Notes under the pieces: model-generated
Database searches by the model: none
Seen by the model: the letters and a program-made list of their open reading frames with translations, nothing else
What the model was told of the DNA's origin: nothing
Shown: in pieces, positions 24,074-31,688 of the stretch
Layout of the letters: every line of letters starts with the position of its first letter
Position numbering within the stretch: position 1 is the first letter of the stretch
Position numbers and translations under genes: made by a program
From: Knoellia sp031844405
GTDB taxonomy: Bacteria; Actinomycetota; Actinomycetes; Actinomycetales; Dermatophilaceae
Direction of reading: 5' to 3'
NCBI GenBank assembly: GCA_031844405.1
Contig: JAUZVC010000001.1
Coordinates: 868,001-932,000, forward strand
DNA length: 64,000 nt

Positions 24074-25105
24074 ATGGGAGAACGTACCACGCAGGCCGAC
24101 GTCGATGCCGCCCGGCGAACGCCCGGCGAGACGACCGGCACGACGTCCGAGGCAACGACCGAACCGACGACCCGGACGGCGGGGGAGCGGTGGTGGACCC
24201 CGGACCGCCTCGACGTCCCCGAGAGCGCACCTGCCGACCTCGTCGACATGGCCTCGTCCTTCGAGCCGCCGGTCCTCACCGCCGACACCGTCCTCGACCC
24301 CTGGCGCGCGAGCGCGCTCGGAGGGGTGCTCGGCCGCGGCGCGCTCACCACCGGTGAGCCGCTGCCGCTGGGGTGGCACGAGATCTGGTTCCGCGACCCG
24401 CTGGCCACGGGTGGCGTCGCGGAGGACGGCCACGCCGAGGAGCACGCCCTCATGCCACGGCGTCGCCCGCGCCGCCGCGTCTACGCCGGCGCGACGCTCA
24501 CCCAGCACGAGCCGTTCCACGTCGGTGACGAGGTGCACAAGACGAGCGGCGTCACGGGGTGCCGCCTCGTCCCGGGCCGGACCGGCTGGCTCCTCATCAT
24601 CACCGAGTCCCACCGGTATGCCGTCGACGGTCGCCTCCACCTCGAGGAGACCCGTCGCGTCGCCCTGCGACACGACGCGCCCGACACTCCCGAGGCGACC
24701 GGCGGGAGCCGCCCCAAGGTCGCGGCCGACCCGGCGCCGGTGATCGACGACGCCGACGTCGCCCTCGAGGTCACCGCCGACCCGACCCTGCTCTTCCGGT
24801 TCAGTGCGCTCACCTACAACCCGCACCGGATCCACTACGACCGCGACTACGCGACGCGGGTCGAGGGCCACGCGGACCTGCTGGTGCACGGGCCGCTCAC
24901 GGCGCTGCTCGCCCTCGAGGCGGTGCGTGCGGTAGGAGCCTCGACGGGCGCCCCGGTGACCTACGACTTCAGGCTGCGCGGGCCGGCATACCTCGGTCGT
25001 CCGGTGAGGTTCGCGGTGCGCTCCGAGAGCGGCACCGCGGTCGTGACCGGGGAGCAGGAGGGGCGGCTCGTCATCACCGGCGAGGTCGGCAGCCCGCCGG
25101 CCTGA
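24074..25105 (+). CDS. MaoC-like hydratase (mesaconyl/itaconyl-CoA hydratase-like)
   Basis: A 343-residue protein with an N-terminal FAS1-like dehydratase region (residues about 60-170, GEPLPLGWHEIWFRDP, LTQHEPFHVGDEVHKTSGVT) and a C-terminal MaoC hot-dog half (LLFRFSALTYNPHRIHYDRD). The latter has the Asn-His pair and VHGPLTALLALEAV expected for mesaconyl-C4-CoA or itaconyl-CoA hydratases and fungal HTD2 homologues. The likely reaction is reversible hydration of an unsaturated C5-dicarboxyl-CoA. The ATG at 24074 is very close to the promoter site, so the message may be leaderless. The N-terminal 45 residues are Thr/Glu-rich. It is convergent with gntR, only 4 bp apart. Confidence 0.82.
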   Translation: MGERTTQADVDAARRTPGETTGTTSEATTEPTTRTAGERWWTPDRLDVPESAPADLVDMASSFEPPVLTADTVLDPWRASALGGVLGRGALTTGEPLPLGWHEIWFRDPLATGGVAEDGHAEEHALMPRRRPRRRVYAGATLTQHEPFHVGDEVHKTSGVTGCRLVPGRTGWLLIITESHRYAVDGRLHLEETRRVALRHDAPDTPEATGGSRPKVAADPAPVIDDADVALEVTADPTLLFRFSALTYNPHRIHYDRDYATRVEGHADLLVHGPLTALLALEAVRAVGASTGAPVTYDFRLRGPAYLGRPVRFAVRSESGTAVVTGEQEGRLVITGEVGSPPA

Positions 25106-25109
25106 CCGG

Positions 25110-25805
25110 TCAGCTCGTGACGGCGCGCTCGTCGTTGCCCTCGGCGCGGGTCGTCGGGTCCTGCTCGCGGATGCGGGAGGACCGCAGGATGTGCTCCGAC
25201 ATGCGGTGGGCGGCCTCGACCGGGTCGCCCTCCCGGATCGCCTCGATGATCGACTCGTGGTCCTCCTCGAGGTCCACGGCGTGCGCCTTGGTCCAGATCG
25301 TCGTGGACGGGGTGAACCGGCTCCAGAGGAGGTCGAGGTACTGGACGACGAGCGGTGAGCTCTGCGCATAGATCGTGAAGTGCAGCCGCCGGTTCATCAT
25401 CGACAGGCTGGCGGGGTCGACGCCCTTCTTGCGGGCGGTGACGAGGGCCTGGTGCTCGGCCTCGATCTCGGCGAGCCCCTCGGGCGTCATCCGCTCGACG
25501 GCCATCTGGGTGGCGGTGCTCTCGACGGAGGCGCGCAGCCGGTAGAGGTCGACTGCGGCCGTCGGCGTCATCTCGCGGACGCTTGCCCCGCGGTGGGGGG
25601 AGTAGGTCACCGCACCGTCCGCCTCGAGGATGCGCAGCGCCTCGCGCACGGGGGTGGGGCTCACGCCGTAGCGCTTGGCGATGACCGTCTGCTTGAGCGC
25701 GTCGCCGGGCTGGATGGCGCCGCTCGCGAGGTCGTCCTTGAGTCGCTCGAGGACGTATGCCGTCCGGCTCTGCGGCGGTCCGGCCCCCTGGTCCATCGCG
25801 GTCAC
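25110..25805 (-). CDS. GntR-family transcriptional regulator (FadR/FCD subgroup)
   Basis: A 231-residue regulator. The N-terminal winged helix-turn-helix is YVLERLKDDLASGAIQPGDA, IAKRYGVSPTPVREALRILE, and DGAVTYSPHRGASV. The C-terminal half is an all-helical FCD ligand domain with spaced His/Asp positions (MNRRLHFTIYAQSS, DHESIIEAIREGD, HRMSEHILRSSR) that bind a metal and small organic acids in relatives. Start GTG 25805 has GAGGGG seven bases upstream. It sits in the middle of the catabolic cluster, and three TCTATAGA-like sites lie in the promoter gaps around it, one in front of its own gene. It likely senses the pathway acid or its CoA ester (inference). Confidence 0.9.
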   Translation of the reverse strand: MTAMDQGAGPPQSRTAYVLERLKDDLASGAIQPGDALKQTVIAKRYGVSPTPVREALRILEADGAVTYSPHRGASVREMTPTAAVDLYRLRASVESTATQMAVERMTPEGLAEIEAEHQALVTARKKGVDPASLSMMNRRLHFTIYAQSSPLVVQYLDLLWSRFTPSTTIWTKAHAVDLEEDHESIIEAIREGDPVEAAHRMSEHILRSSRIREQDPTTRAEGNDERAVTS

Positions 25806-25847
25806 GATCGATCCCCTCGTCGGCCCGGCCCACCGTGGTCGGTGGCC

Positions 25848-25855
25848 TCTATCGA
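25848..25855. promoter_or_regulatory. Putative GntR operator, site 3 (TCTATCGA variant)
   Basis: TCTATCGA followed by ATACA lies 43 bp upstream of the gntR start, in the 57-bp gap after the enoyl-CoA hydratase gene. It differs by one base from the sites at 24057 and 27605. It may serve autoregulation. It is weaker evidence than the other two. Confidence 0.35.
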
Positions 25856-25862
25856 ATACATC

Positions 25863-26606
25863 CTATGCACGGCTGCGTGCTCGCCTCTCGAGGAAGGCGT
25901 CGAGCCGCTGCCGCGCGTCCTCGCTCTCGAAGCACAGGGCCTGCAGTGCCGCGTCGGCGACGCGCGACCGGTCCGCGGGTGCCCGCATGGCCTCCTTGGC
26001 GTAGCGGGTCGCGGTGCTCGAGGCGCGGCCGAGGTCGCGCAGGAGGTCGGCCACGACCCGGTCGAGGTCGTCCACGTCGCAGACCCGGTTGGCCATGCCG
26101 ATGCGGTGCGCCTCGACCCCGTCGATCCGGCGCCCCGAGAGGATGAGCTCGCTCGCGACGCCCCAGCCGACGATCCGCGGGAGACGGTGCATGCCGCCGG
26201 CCGAGGGGATGATGCCCAGCGTCACCTCTGGCAGGCCCCAGGTCGAGCGGGTCGTCGTCACCCTCATGTCGCACGCGAGGGCGAGCTCGCAGCCGCCGCC
26301 GAGGGCGGGACCGTCGACGACGGCCACGGTCGGCCAGGGGTACTCCTCGATGGCGAGGAAGAGGTTGTGGTTGAGGCGGGCCAGCGCCTCGACCCGGGTG
26401 CGGCGGCGCAGGTCCGCGATGTCGGCGCCCGACACGAACGTGCCCGGCGTCGAGCTCTCGATGACGAGCACTCCGGGATGTTCGGCGGCCTCCTCGAGCG
26501 CGGACCGGATGTCGCCGGACAGCTCGACGTTGAGCGCGTTGCCCTTGTCGGGGCGGTCGAGGACGAGGTGTGCGACCCCGTCGGTGCGGGTGAGCGTGAC
26601 GCTCAC
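25863..26606 (-). CDS. Enoyl-CoA hydratase/isomerase family protein
   Basis: A 247-residue crotonase with both catalytic glutamates in place: Glu107 (GPALGGGCELALACDMRV) and Glu127 (STWGLPEVTLGIIPSAGG). The oxyanion-hole segment is GTFVSGADIADL. It should hydrate 2-enoyl-CoA to 3-hydroxyacyl-CoA. The GTG start at 26606 overlaps the 3-hydroxyacyl-CoA dehydrogenase stop by GTGA, giving a dehydrogenase-hydratase order on one message. Length is slightly shorter than the usual 255-260 residues. It acts with the dehydrogenase and thiolase in beta-oxidation of the cluster's acyl-CoA. Confidence 0.9.
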   Translation of the reverse strand: MSVTLTRTDGVAHLVLDRPDKGNALNVELSGDIRSALEEAAEHPGVLVIESSTPGTFVSGADIADLRRRTRVEALARLNHNLFLAIEEYPWPTVAVVDGPALGGGCELALACDMRVTTTRSTWGLPEVTLGIIPSAGGMHRLPRIVGWGVASELILSGRRIDGVEAHRIGMANRVCDVDDLDRVVADLLRDLGRASSTATRYAKEAMRAPADRSRVADAALQALCFESEDARQRLDAFLERRARSRA

Positions 26607-27574
26607 GACGTCACCCGCCGGCCGGTCTCGTCGTAGGTGTAGACGCCGCGACCGGTCTTGCGGCCGAGCCGGCCGGCCTCGACGAGGCTGACGTGCGTCG
26701 GGTCCGGGCGGAAGCGGTCGCCGAGCGAGGCGTGCAGCGACCGCAGGACCGACAGCCGGGTGTCGAGGCCGACGAGGTCGATGAGCTCGAAGGGACCCAT
26801 CGGGTGGTTGAGGCCGTGGGTGAGCGCGATGTCGATCTCGTCGGCCGACGCCACGCCCTCGGTGAGCATGCGGAAGGCCTCGTTGCCGATGAGCACGTTG
26901 ATGCGCGACGCGACGAACCCGGGGCGGTCGACGACGCGCACCGTGGTCTTGCCCGCGCGCTCGCAGAGGTCGCGGGCGCGCTGCACGTTCTCCTCGGCGG
27001 AGGCGAGGCCGGCGATGACCTCGACGAGGCGCATCCGGTGCACGGGGTTGAAGAAGTGCAGGCCGACGAGCCGTTCGGGCTGGGGGAGCGCGGCCGCGAT
27101 CGAGGTGATCGGCAGCGCCGACGTGTTCGTCGCGAGCAGCGTGTCCTCGGGTGCCTCCTTCACGACGTCGGCGAGCAGGTCCCGCTTGAGGTCGAGCACC
27201 TCGGGAACCGCCTCGATGACGGCGGTCGCGGTGGCCACGGCGTCGGCCAGCCCGGCCACGTGGATCCGTGTGATCACCTGCTCGGCGCGTTCGATCCGCT
27301 CTGCGGCGGCGTCGGCCGCTGATGCGGCGCTGGCGGTGGCGTCCGCTGCGGGCGCGTCGACCCCTGTGCGGGGTGCGCGTGCAGCGGCGCGGCGCAGGTC
27401 GGCGGCGATGCGCTCGCGGCCCGCGTGCGCCATCTCGGGGGTGGAGTCGACGAGCGAGACGTGGGCCCCGGCGCCGGCGAAGAGCTGCGCGATGCCGCGG
27501 CCCATGATGCCGGCGCCGAGCACCGCCACCCGCTCGTCCGTGCAGGCGCCCTGGGCGCCCTGGCTGTGCGACAT
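26603..27574 (-). CDS. 3-hydroxyacyl-CoA dehydrogenase
   Basis: A 323-residue NAD-dependent dehydrogenase of the 3-hydroxybutyryl-CoA type. The N-terminal Rossmann fold is VAVLGAGIMGRGIAQLFAGA. Catalytic region: NTSALPITSIAAALPQPER, then LVGLHFFNPVHRMRLVEVI with the active His. The C-terminal helical dimer domain has NHPMGPFELIDLVGLDTRLS. An Ala/Asp-rich insertion near residues 65-90 (VDAPAADATASAASAADAAA) is unusual and probably a loop. AGAGGAGA precedes the ATG at 27574. It is divergent from the first MmgE/PrpD gene across a 90-bp gap with TCTATAGA sites. Confidence 0.92.
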   Translation of the reverse strand: MSHSQGAQGACTDERVAVLGAGIMGRGIAQLFAGAGAHVSLVDSTPEMAHAGRERIAADLRRAAARAPRTGVDAPAADATASAASAADAAAERIERAEQVITRIHVAGLADAVATATAVIEAVPEVLDLKRDLLADVVKEAPEDTLLATNTSALPITSIAAALPQPERLVGLHFFNPVHRMRLVEVIAGLASAEENVQRARDLCERAGKTTVRVVDRPGFVASRINVLIGNEAFRMLTEGVASADEIDIALTHGLNHPMGPFELIDLVGLDTRLSVLRSLHASLGDRFRPDPTHVSLVEAGRLGRKTGRGVYTYDETGRRVTS

Positions 27575-27590
27575 GACTTTCTCCTCTAGG

Positions 27591-27614
27591 TCTGTAGACA
27601 ACACTCTATAGAGT
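27591..27614. promoter_or_regulatory. Putative GntR operator, site 2 (TCTGTAGA plus TCTATAGA)
   Basis: TCTGTAGA (27591-27598) and the perfect palindrome ACTCTATAGAGT (27603-27614), followed by ATGTAC, occupy the 90-bp gap between the divergent 3-hydroxyacyl-CoA dehydrogenase and MmgE/PrpD genes. The two TCTnTAGA cores are 14 bp apart centre to centre. This is the best-formed of the three sites. The same AT-rich block could also supply -10 elements. Confidence 0.6.
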
Positions 27615-27664
27615 ATGTACTGTCGCATCTGACCGCAACGGGGCGGACAGAGGAGGAGCACCCC

Positions 27665-29062
27665 ATGGACCTGACGAGAGCATGGACCGAGGAGCTGGCC
27701 GCTCGACGTGCGACCGACCTCGACGCCTCCGGCCGGGAGGCGCTGCGCCGTCTCCTCGTCGATGCGCTGTCCATCGCCAGCGCAGGGTCGCAGGCCGAGG
27801 GCGTGCGCGAGACCGTCGCCGCGCTGGCCGGCCTCGGCGAGGGTGATGTGCCCGTCCCGTGGACCGAGCTGCGGCTCGACGCGCCCCAGGCCGGCCTCGC
27901 CACGTCCGCCCTCATCCACGCGTGGGACTTCGACGACACCCACGACGAGGCCGTCGTCCACACGAGCGCGGTGGCGCTCCCGGCGGCACTGGCGGTCGGG
28001 CTGCGCGAGGCGCGCTCGGGGGCGGACGTCCTCGACGGCGTCGTCGTCGGCGTCCAGGTCCTCGCCCGTCTGTCCCGGCTCGTCGGACCGCAGCACGGCA
28101 TGATTCGCACGGCCGGGCTCGGCGCCCTCGCCGCCGCCGCCGCGGCGGCGCGCACGATGGGTCTCACCGGCGAGCAGCTCGGTCACGCGGTCGCACTCGT
28201 CTTGACGTCGACGGGCTCGCGCCACTCCCGACAGGTCGTCGCCGACAGCGCCACCAACAAGCGCCTCCAGCCCGGGCTCGCCGTCCAGGCCGGCATCACC
28301 GCCGCCTATCTCGCGCGGGCCGGGGTCACCGGACCGGCCCACTGGCTCGACGGCGACTACGGCGTCGCACGCCTCGCCGCCGGGGAGCCTGACCTCGGGG
28401 TCCTGCTGGAGGCCGGCTGGGAGGGCTCCCGGCTCTCGCTCAAGCCCTACCCCGCGTGCCGCTACACGCACTCCGCGATCACCGCGACGAGCCGCGCCCT
28501 CGCGGCCCTGCCAGCCGGGGCCGTCGTCGAGCGCGCCGACGTCCACGTGCCGGCGGGCGCCGGCTACGCCATGGTGTCCCGCCCTTTCGCCCGCCGCGGC
28601 GCACCCATCGTCGACGCGCAGTTCTCCATCCCGTGGCTCGTCGCCGCCCACGTCGTCACCGGCCGGCTCGACCTGCGCACGGTCGCCGGCCCCGACCTGC
28701 TCGACCCCGAGGTCGAGGCGCTGGCCGCCTCCGTCGAGGTCCACCAGGACCAGCCGGAGACCAGCGAGATGGTCCCGGCGACCGTCGAGCTCCACACGAC
28801 CGCGGGCATGACCGTCTCCGGCACCGCGCCGATGCTCGGCTCGCCGGAGGAGCCGATGGACGACGAGCTGCTCGAGGCCAAGGCGGCCGGCTGCTTCGCC
28901 GTCGCCGGGATCGACCCCGCGGCCGGGAACGCCGCCGTGCGCGACGTCGTCGGCTCGCTGGCCGGTGTCCGCGCCGGTGGGCTCGACGCCGCGCTGGCCG
29001 GTCTGGCCACCCCGCACCCCTTCCGCACCACGACCCAGGAGACCGCATGGACTTCAGCCTGA
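27665..29062 (+). CDS. MmgE/PrpD family protein (copy 1)
   Basis: A 465-residue member of the MmgE/PrpD family, which includes 2-methylcitrate dehydratase, cis-aconitate decarboxylase and iminodisuccinate epimerase. Features: LIHAWDFDDTHDEAVVHTSA early (family HAxDfDD motif), SATNKRLQPGLAVQAGITA, and the lid region LKPYPACRYTHSAITATSRA. A strong ribosome site (GAGGAGG) precedes the ATG at 27665. It is the first gene of a long plus-strand operon and overlaps the acyl-CoA dehydrogenase by 16 bp. A second MmgE/PrpD gene follows at 30303. Reaction is open: dehydratase, decarboxylase or isomerase on a di- or tricarboxylate. Confidence 0.87.
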   Translation: MDLTRAWTEELAARRATDLDASGREALRRLLVDALSIASAGSQAEGVRETVAALAGLGEGDVPVPWTELRLDAPQAGLATSALIHAWDFDDTHDEAVVHTSAVALPAALAVGLREARSGADVLDGVVVGVQVLARLSRLVGPQHGMIRTAGLGALAAAAAAARTMGLTGEQLGHAVALVLTSTGSRHSRQVVADSATNKRLQPGLAVQAGITAAYLARAGVTGPAHWLDGDYGVARLAAGEPDLGVLLEAGWEGSRLSLKPYPACRYTHSAITATSRALAALPAGAVVERADVHVPAGAGYAMVSRPFARRGAPIVDAQFSIPWLVAAHVVTGRLDLRTVAGPDLLDPEVEALAASVEVHQDQPETSEMVPATVELHTTAGMTVSGTAPMLGSPEEPMDDELLEAKAAGCFAVAGIDPAAGNAAVRDVVGSLAGVRAGGLDAALAGLATPHPFRTTTQETAWTSA

Positions 29063-30306
29063 CCGACGAGCAGCACGCTCTCGTCGACTCCGTCACCCGT
29101 CTGGCCGAGAGGGAGTTCGCGCCGAAGGCGTTCTCGCGAGAGGGTTTCGCGTGGGACAGCCTGCGCGTCCTCGCCGAGAACGGCCTTACCGGCCTCACCC
29201 TGTCCGAGGACGTCGGCGGACAAGGCGCGGGTCTGCTCGACGCGGTCCTCGCCATGCAGGCGATCACGAAGATCTGCCCGCATAGCGCGGACGCGTTCCA
29301 GGCCGCGAACTTCGGCGCGATCCGCCAGATCGCCTGGTTCGGCTCCGACCGCGTCAAGGAGGAGGTGCTCGCCCCGCTGCTACGCGGTGAGGGACTCGTC
29401 TCGGCCGGCATGAGCGAGCCGGAGGCGGGCACCGCCCTCACCGACCTGCGCACCCGCGCCGAGTACGACGGCGACGAGGTCGTCATCAACGGCCAGAAGT
29501 GCTGGAACTCGCACGGACCCGACATCACCCACACCGTCGTCTGGTGCCGCTTCGGCCCGCGCACGCGCGACATCGGCGCCGTCGTCGTGCCGGTCGACAC
29601 CCCGGGCTTCACCCGCGGGAAGACCGAGACCTACATGTCCGGCGAGCACCACTGCCAGCTCTACTTCGACAACGTGCGGGTCCCGCGCGACTACGTCCTC
29701 GCCGACTCGGGTGCGGTCTCCAAGATGCTCTCGATCTTCGGCGTCGAGCGGATCGGCAACGCGAGCCGCGCGATCGCCCTGGCCGAGACGGCATACGAGC
29801 GGGCGGTGGAGCACGCCAAGACGCGCACCGCGTTCGGGCAGCCGCTGTCCAACTTTCAGGGCCTGCAGTGGAAGTTCGCCGACATGCGCGTCCAGATCGA
29901 CGCGGCCAAGCTGCTCATCTTCCGTGCCGTCGCGTCCGCGGAGGCGGGTCCGCCCGACCCGACCGAGGCCGCGATCGCCAAGCTGCACGCCAACGAGACC
30001 GCCTTCAAGGTGGCCAACGACGCGCTCCAGATCTTCGGCGCCAGCGGCTACTCGACCGAGTTCCCGCTCGAGTACATCGTCCGGCGCACCCGCGGCTGGA
30101 TGATCGCCGGCGGCTCGGTCGAGGTGCTGCGCAACACCATCGCCGGCAACATCTTCGGGCAGCGGTTCAGCCAGCGCCCGGCGGCCCCGGCCGCGCCCGC
30201 CGCGGGCTCCTCGGAGGCGCCCGTGCCAACCCCCGACGCGCCGGCCGCGCAGCCCGACGAGTCGTCGCTCACCGTCGCGCCCGAGCCCGCCGGGGTCGGC
30301 CGATGA
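29047..30306 (+). CDS. Acyl-CoA dehydrogenase with displaced catalytic base (copy 1)
   Basis: A 419-residue FAD-dependent acyl-CoA dehydrogenase. The N-terminal domain is MDFSLTDEQHALVDSVTRLA; FAD/substrate motifs include SAGMSEPEAGTALTDLRTRA and INGQKCWNSHGPDITH. The catalytic Glu usually found in the YEGT motif near the C-terminus is missing (WMIAGGSVEVLRN). Glu234 in GVERIGNASRAI occupies the alternative position used by isovaleryl-CoA and long-chain enzymes, so activity is likely retained on a branched substrate. A 45-residue Pro/Ala tail is unusual. It overlaps the MmgE copies on both sides (16 bp upstream; ATGA downstream). Confidence 0.88.
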   Translation: MDFSLTDEQHALVDSVTRLAEREFAPKAFSREGFAWDSLRVLAENGLTGLTLSEDVGGQGAGLLDAVLAMQAITKICPHSADAFQAANFGAIRQIAWFGSDRVKEEVLAPLLRGEGLVSAGMSEPEAGTALTDLRTRAEYDGDEVVINGQKCWNSHGPDITHTVVWCRFGPRTRDIGAVVVPVDTPGFTRGKTETYMSGEHHCQLYFDNVRVPRDYVLADSGAVSKMLSIFGVERIGNASRAIALAETAYERAVEHAKTRTAFGQPLSNFQGLQWKFADMRVQIDAAKLLIFRAVASAEAGPPDPTEAAIAKLHANETAFKVANDALQIFGASGYSTEFPLEYIVRRTRGWMIAGGSVEVLRNTIAGNIFGQRFSQRPAAPAAPAAGSSEAPVPTPDAPAAQPDESSLTVAPEPAGVGR

Positions 30307-31688
30307 CGGCGTCCACCGAGGGCCTCACGCTCCGGGTCGCGGAGTGGGTGGCCGAACAGGCCGCCACCCCGCTGCCCCCGGAGGTCGACCACCACGTCCG
30401 CCGCCTCGTCCTCGACCACCTCGCCGGCGTCGTCGCCGGCTCGGTCACCCCGGTGACCGTCGCCGTCGCCGAGCACGCCTCCGAGGAGTACGGCGGCGCC
30501 CACGCCACCGCCGTCGGCCACGGCCGCCTCTCGACCCTGGGCGCCGCGCTCGTCAACGGCACCGCTGCCCACGGTCTCGAGGTCGACGACGGCTACACCC
30601 CGGGCAGCGTCCACCCCAGCGCCGTCGCGCTCCCGGCGGTGCTCGCCGCCGCGCAGCGCGAGGGCAGCACGCCCGAGCAGACGCTGCGGGCCTCCGCGAT
30701 CGCGCTCGAGCTGGTGTGCCGCCTCGCCGCGTCCGGGCACCCGGCGACGTGGCGCAACCACTTCCACAACACCCCGATCACCGGCGTGCTCGCCGCCGCT
30801 GCCGGCGTCAGTGCGCTTACCGGCGCCGACGCCCCCACGACGGCCAACGCGCTCGGCATCGCCGCCTCGCACGCCGGTGGCCTCTTCGAGTTCCTCGGCC
30901 AAGCCGCCGAGGTCAAGCGGGTGCACCCCGGCAAGGCGGCCCGCGACGGCATCGCCAGCGCGCAGCTCGCCCGCCGCGGGGTCACCGGCCCGCTCACCGC
31001 CCTCGAGGGACAGCACGGATACTTCGCCGCCTTCGCCGGTGACGACTGGAGCCTCGACACGCTCGTGGACGGCCTCGGCCAGCGTTGGACCTGCCTCGAC
31101 ACCTACGTCAAGCCCTACCCGTCCTGCCGCCACCTCCACGGCCCGATCGACGCCGCCCTCGCGCTGCGCAAGGCGCACGGCCTCATGGCCGAGGACGTCC
31201 GCGCGGTCACCGTCGGCACCTACTCCGTGGCCACCCACCACGGGCACACGCGGGTCGACAGCTTCCTCGACGCGCAGATGAGCATTCCGTATGCCGTCGC
31301 AGCGGCCCTCCGCTGGGGCGAGGTCACGCTCACCGAGTTCTCTGACGAGGCGCGCGCCGACTCGTCCGTGCTCGCCCTGACCTCCGCCGTGGAGGTCGTC
31401 CTCGACGAGCACGCCCAAGACCTCTACCCCAAGGCGCGGCCGAGCCGGGTCACCCTCGAGCTCGCCGACGGCCGCAGCGTCTCGGAGTGGGTCGAGCAGC
31501 CCTACGGCGAGCCGTCGAACCCCGTCACCGACGAGGACCTCGCGGGCAAGTTCCACGCCATCACCGACCCCGTCGTCGGTGCCGCAGGGGCCGACGAGCT
31601 CATCGCCGCGGTCTGGGCGTTCGAGGACCTCGGCTTCCTCGACCGCGCCGACGAGCTCGTGCGTGCCCGGGCGGGCGAGAAGGGATGA
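30303..31688 (+). CDS. MmgE/PrpD family protein (copy 2)
   Basis: A 461-residue MmgE/PrpD protein, clearly diverged from copy 1. Motifs: GTAAHGLEVDDGYTPGSVHP (the family HGxExDD site), NHFHNTPITGVLAAAAGVSA, EVKRVHPGKAARDGIASAQL and VKPYPSCRHLHGPIDAALAL. Copy 1 has SATNKRLQPG at the HPGKA position, so the two probably act on different substrates or at different steps. ATG 30303 and its stop both overlap neighbours by four bases. Such proteins act on citrate-like acids, and one is also present in the Pseudomonas itaconate operon. Confidence 0.88.
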   Translation: MTASTEGLTLRVAEWVAEQAATPLPPEVDHHVRRLVLDHLAGVVAGSVTPVTVAVAEHASEEYGGAHATAVGHGRLSTLGAALVNGTAAHGLEVDDGYTPGSVHPSAVALPAVLAAAQREGSTPEQTLRASAIALELVCRLAASGHPATWRNHFHNTPITGVLAAAAGVSALTGADAPTTANALGIAASHAGGLFEFLGQAAEVKRVHPGKAARDGIASAQLARRGVTGPLTALEGQHGYFAAFAGDDWSLDTLVDGLGQRWTCLDTYVKPYPSCRHLHGPIDAALALRKAHGLMAEDVRAVTVGTYSVATHHGHTRVDSFLDAQMSIPYAVAAALRWGEVTLTEFSDEARADSSVLALTSAVEVVLDEHAQDLYPKARPSRVTLELADGRSVSEWVEQPYGEPSNPVTDEDLAGKFHAITDPVVGAAGADELIAAVWAFEDLGFLDRADELVRARAGEKG

